This document shows, one piece after another, positions 61,282 to 64,000 of a stretch of 64,000 nucleotides of DNA (its first letter is position 1; each line of letters opens with the position of its first letter). Below the pieces are notes generated by a model. The model saw nothing but the letters and a program-made list of their open reading frames with translations, made no database searches and had not been told where the DNA came from. Both the position numbers and the translations under genes were made by a program. This DNA is from Phragmites australis (lineage: Eukaryota > Streptophyta > Magnoliopsida > Poales > Poaceae): contig NC_084921.1 of NCBI RefSeq assembly GCF_958298935.1, positions 42,689,001 to 42,753,000 of the forward strand, in the 5' to 3' direction.

Positions 61282-63980
61282 CTAGGATACAGTACGCCCA
61301 TAGCATATTGATGCTAGGTAGAGATTCTTGGACCATTTCTCCTGCAACGAAACAAGATCAATTTGTCAGAACAAGTACTAATGGGGGATTGTAATAAGCT
61401 ATTGAATGAGGTACACGGGGCAAATGGACCTTCACATGTTGACTAGGGAAAGCAGATGTCCTAAGTGTCTCTTGGGTTTCATCTGTAGGTTTCCTCCTTG
61501 GTACACTTAAAATGAATGCAGCCTGATCCCAAGTTGCAGCAGTTGCGGTAATCCGGAAACCATTATCCCACCGCTTATGAATTCCCTCGCTGGGATACAA
61601 GAAGTCCAGTTCAACAACCTGGAAAATAGATGCATACATGCCAAAAGCACAAAAAAAGAAGTATATTACATTTAGCCCTAAAGTGTAAAGATAAATGCAA
61701 AAAAGGGACACCAGTGAAGTGGAAAGAATACTACCTGATCAGAAAACCCTGCATTACGAGACATGACAACTGCCCATCTACTTCCAGCAGTCGCCATGGA
61801 AGTTACATAGAAACCATCTCGCCATTTCTTGTTTATCCATTTGTAGGGGAAAGTATCGCTAACTTTGTAGGATTGTTGTGTATACGCTGTACCTGGATAT
61901 AGACATACCTAGTAGTCAAAAGAATATTCCAACAGTAACAAAGAGAGGGATCTAAAACTGCAAGATTTGACTGCTTTACCTTTAGACATCACTACCACGG
62001 AGCTCCCATTGTTTGCTCCAGCAAGTGCAGTTATATAGTGGTTCCTCTCCCATTGGTCCATTATCCATTCCTTCATATGTACATAAATCATAATGTTAGA
62101 TTTGACAATGTCGACAAAAGCTTATCTAGTAACTTTACCTTGAAGAACAAAGTGATTATTTTGTAAACATTTCGAACTAGAATGAAACAAGGTGCAAGTC
62201 ACTCACTTTGTGAAGAAAATGCGGTGTAAGCTCATAAACTTGAGAAGTAAACCCAGTGCCAGCATCCATGATTAGTGCCCAGAGATTTGAACAAGATGTT
62301 ATGCAGCTGATAAACAGGCCATCTTCATTCCCTTTTTCAATGTGCTGTACAAGTCTTGAATCTGCAACATTGTAATGATACCTGCAATACGCAGAGTAAA
62401 TATGCCGTGCTACTTTGCCTCAACCACAAAGGTGCATCACAATGATAACCATTTCCTAAATTTTGAGCCTTATAAGAGAGTACCTTTGTTTCATTGCCCG
62501 CCTGGCATTGTAAACACTTATCCACTGTGTTGCAGGCATTCCCATCCTCATCTTCTTCTTCGGTTGTTCATCTGCCTCTTCCTCCATCAATAAGCGGCCT
62601 CTCTTCTGGCCAACGTGATGTATAAGCTTTAGACAAGTTGAAAGGAAGATTAGATGTGCTCAAACTAATGTTTTGGCAGATTGCAAAGTTTGAATTTACC
62701 TTCTGAGCGCCATCAGTGTTAATTGGCCTGATATCTGGATTTGGGCCCACTACACTGTCAAAAAGTGATATACACTTTGCATAGTTGGGTTCTTCATCAA
62801 ACTTCAAGTTGACCACGTACTCTACAAACTCCCTGAAGGGTTGTGGGCAAAAGCAACAGAGAGATTCTGGAGAGGTTGCCATTTTCTTCTTGCAGACAAG
62901 GAAGCCTTTGTTTTCACCCTGCAAAAGCAGAATAATAAGCAGTTACACAAATACATCACTCAAATCAATACAAATGGAACCGAGAGTCCTACAATTTACC
63001 TGATAACCTTGCCAAGGTAGACGTCCCCGTAGAAGAAAGACTAATGTATATGCTAGAGATTCTAAATCATCCCTCCTGCTACCTATTCTCCCAAGATGTG
63101 CATGAACACTAGCATACCGAACTGTTCCCCTGAAATAGCAGCAGTAACATAACAATAAGACCAGTATACAAATGAATTGATCCAGCTATATGTGAAACTA
63201 AACCATGAGATGCACAACCACCACAGGTTTACTAGTTGCTGTAACAGGATGTTTAATTTGGCATCTCAATGACGACTAAAACAATGATTCCGTTTCTAGC
63301 AACAAAATGCAGTTTTTCTTATTTTATTTATTTATTTTGGTGGTGGTGATGTGTAGGTGGGGGGGGGGGCAGTTTTCTGGTGTAGTGACTAGATCCAGGA
63401 TTCTTGGGAAAAAAACATCAATCGGGACAGGAAAAAAAATGCTACAGAATAATCGAGATCATCCATAAAGTGCTAGGGACAATGCAAGTGATGCCTATCA
63501 TAAAAGCTTCATCTGGTCACCTGAAAACATCAGGTCGCTGATCATAATCAACATGAAGGCCTGTTGAACTATCCTTCCACTTCGTAGCTGCCATTAAAAG
63601 ATCAAAGAATACTAAATCAATTCACTCCTTAATCCATCATCTACCTATAGAACAGCTGAATTTGCATCATACTAAAGTTGTCGGCTTGATAGCCAAGTAA
63701 GTTAAATTACCTAAGCCAAGATCGACAAGAAAGAGTTTCTTTTCTTCAGGCGTTCCAGGAGTCCCTAGCAAGAAATTCTCTGGTTTGACATCCCCGTGAA
63801 CATATCTGAGATTGCAAACGTTTTTATTTTGGAAATTTGTCAGTGTGGGAAACAAACATATTGAAGAAAGGTGCTATGAGGAAATAAAATTTAGTGGTGT
63901 CAACTGACCCTTTTGAATGCATTTTCTCAAGTATGGAGATAGCTTCAATAGCAATACAAGCAACCATCTCAACTGACATT
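61282..63980 (-). CDS. Casein-kinase-1-like protein kinase, MUT9-like/EL1 family (3' part)
   Basis: Ser/Thr kinase of the plant MLK/PPK (CK1-like) group. Minus-strand exons, lowest first: 61282-61341, 61430-61618, 61735-61892, 61980-62070, 62207-62381, 62484-62626, 62700-62918, 63000-63129, 63521-63587, 63711-63805, 63909-63980; splice sites are GT-AG and about 465 residues lie in the window. Visible parts: catalytic loop [12 protein letters not shown], then LFLVDLGL (DLG in place of DFG), the activation-segment part [33 protein letters not shown], and the family's long C-terminal extension with [36 protein letters not shown], repeated WALIMDAG / VVVMSKG / WAVVMSR segments and the end [20 protein letters not shown]-lobe exons lie beyond 64000. 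Roles in rice EL1 and Arabidopsis MLKs (flowering, histone H3 or photoreceptor phosphorylation) are inference here. Confidence 0.93.
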
Positions 63981-64000
63981 CTGCGTAGCAGAAGGAATGA

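Overview
This is nuclear DNA of a grass (Poaceae, monocot). The evidence is the gene structure (many short exons with GT-AG introns, GC-rich first exons beside AT-rich introns), a nuclear plant-type tRNA-Phe(GAA), grass-type L1 LINEs, a CRM-like Ty3/gypsy element, long-LTR SIRE/Maximus-like copia LTRs, a Stowaway MITE, a tRNA-derived SINE and a MULE that may be a Pack-MULE. The species cannot be named from sequence alone.

Genes in order: (1) 3033-7128 (+), an intact 19-exon cytosolic-type NADP-malic enzyme; (2) 36046-37759 (+), a 6-exon pseudo-histidine phosphotransfer protein with Gln where the phosphorylated His should be; (3) 49058-57429 (+), a 22-exon kinesin-14 with an N-terminal calponin-homology domain (KCH type), including a U12-type AT-AC intron; (4) 57864-57936 (-), tRNA-Phe(GAA); (5) 58662-60263 (+), a 3-exon 2-oxoglutarate-dioxygenase-like protein lacking the usual iron ligands and ending in a hydrophobic tail; (6) 61282-63980 (-, 5' end outside the window), a casein-kinase-1-like MUT9-like/EL1-type kinase. 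From memory, rice carries NADP-ME and PHP genes close together on chromosomes 1 and 5, so the first two genes probably mark an old conserved neighbourhood.

The space between genes is mostly transposon. A degenerate Ty1/copia element ends in an LTR a few hundred bases upstream of the malic-enzyme start. Downstream of that gene, 7564-24121 is one full-length minus-strand L1 LINE with a perfect 15-bp target-site duplication. It was later split by a solo LTR (8312-9752, TSD GAGTT) and by a complete Ty3/gypsy element (10128-17895, TSD AGTAC, LTRs about 1.2% diverged). From 24.1 to 32.5 kb lie a Stowaway MITE, a second L1 fragment, the 3' end of a SIRE/Maximus-like element and a foldback element. 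Between the PHP and kinesin genes are a MULE with long TIRs, a broken minus-strand copia split by a 1.6-kb solo LTR, a non-autonomous hAT and an ACCG-rich repeat. The kinesin introns hold a SINE with a 16-bp TSD and a third solo LTR.

No operon-like or defence-like system is present. The most notable items are the nested insertion history, the pseudo-HPt, the U12 intron and in-frame 102-bp intron of the kinesin gene, the apparently non-catalytic tail-anchored dioxygenase relative, and palindromic CGGAG-N-CTCCG-type arrays in related LTRs. All intron/exon calls were made by eye from splice sites, reading-frame continuity and family knowledge; no alignment or search was run.
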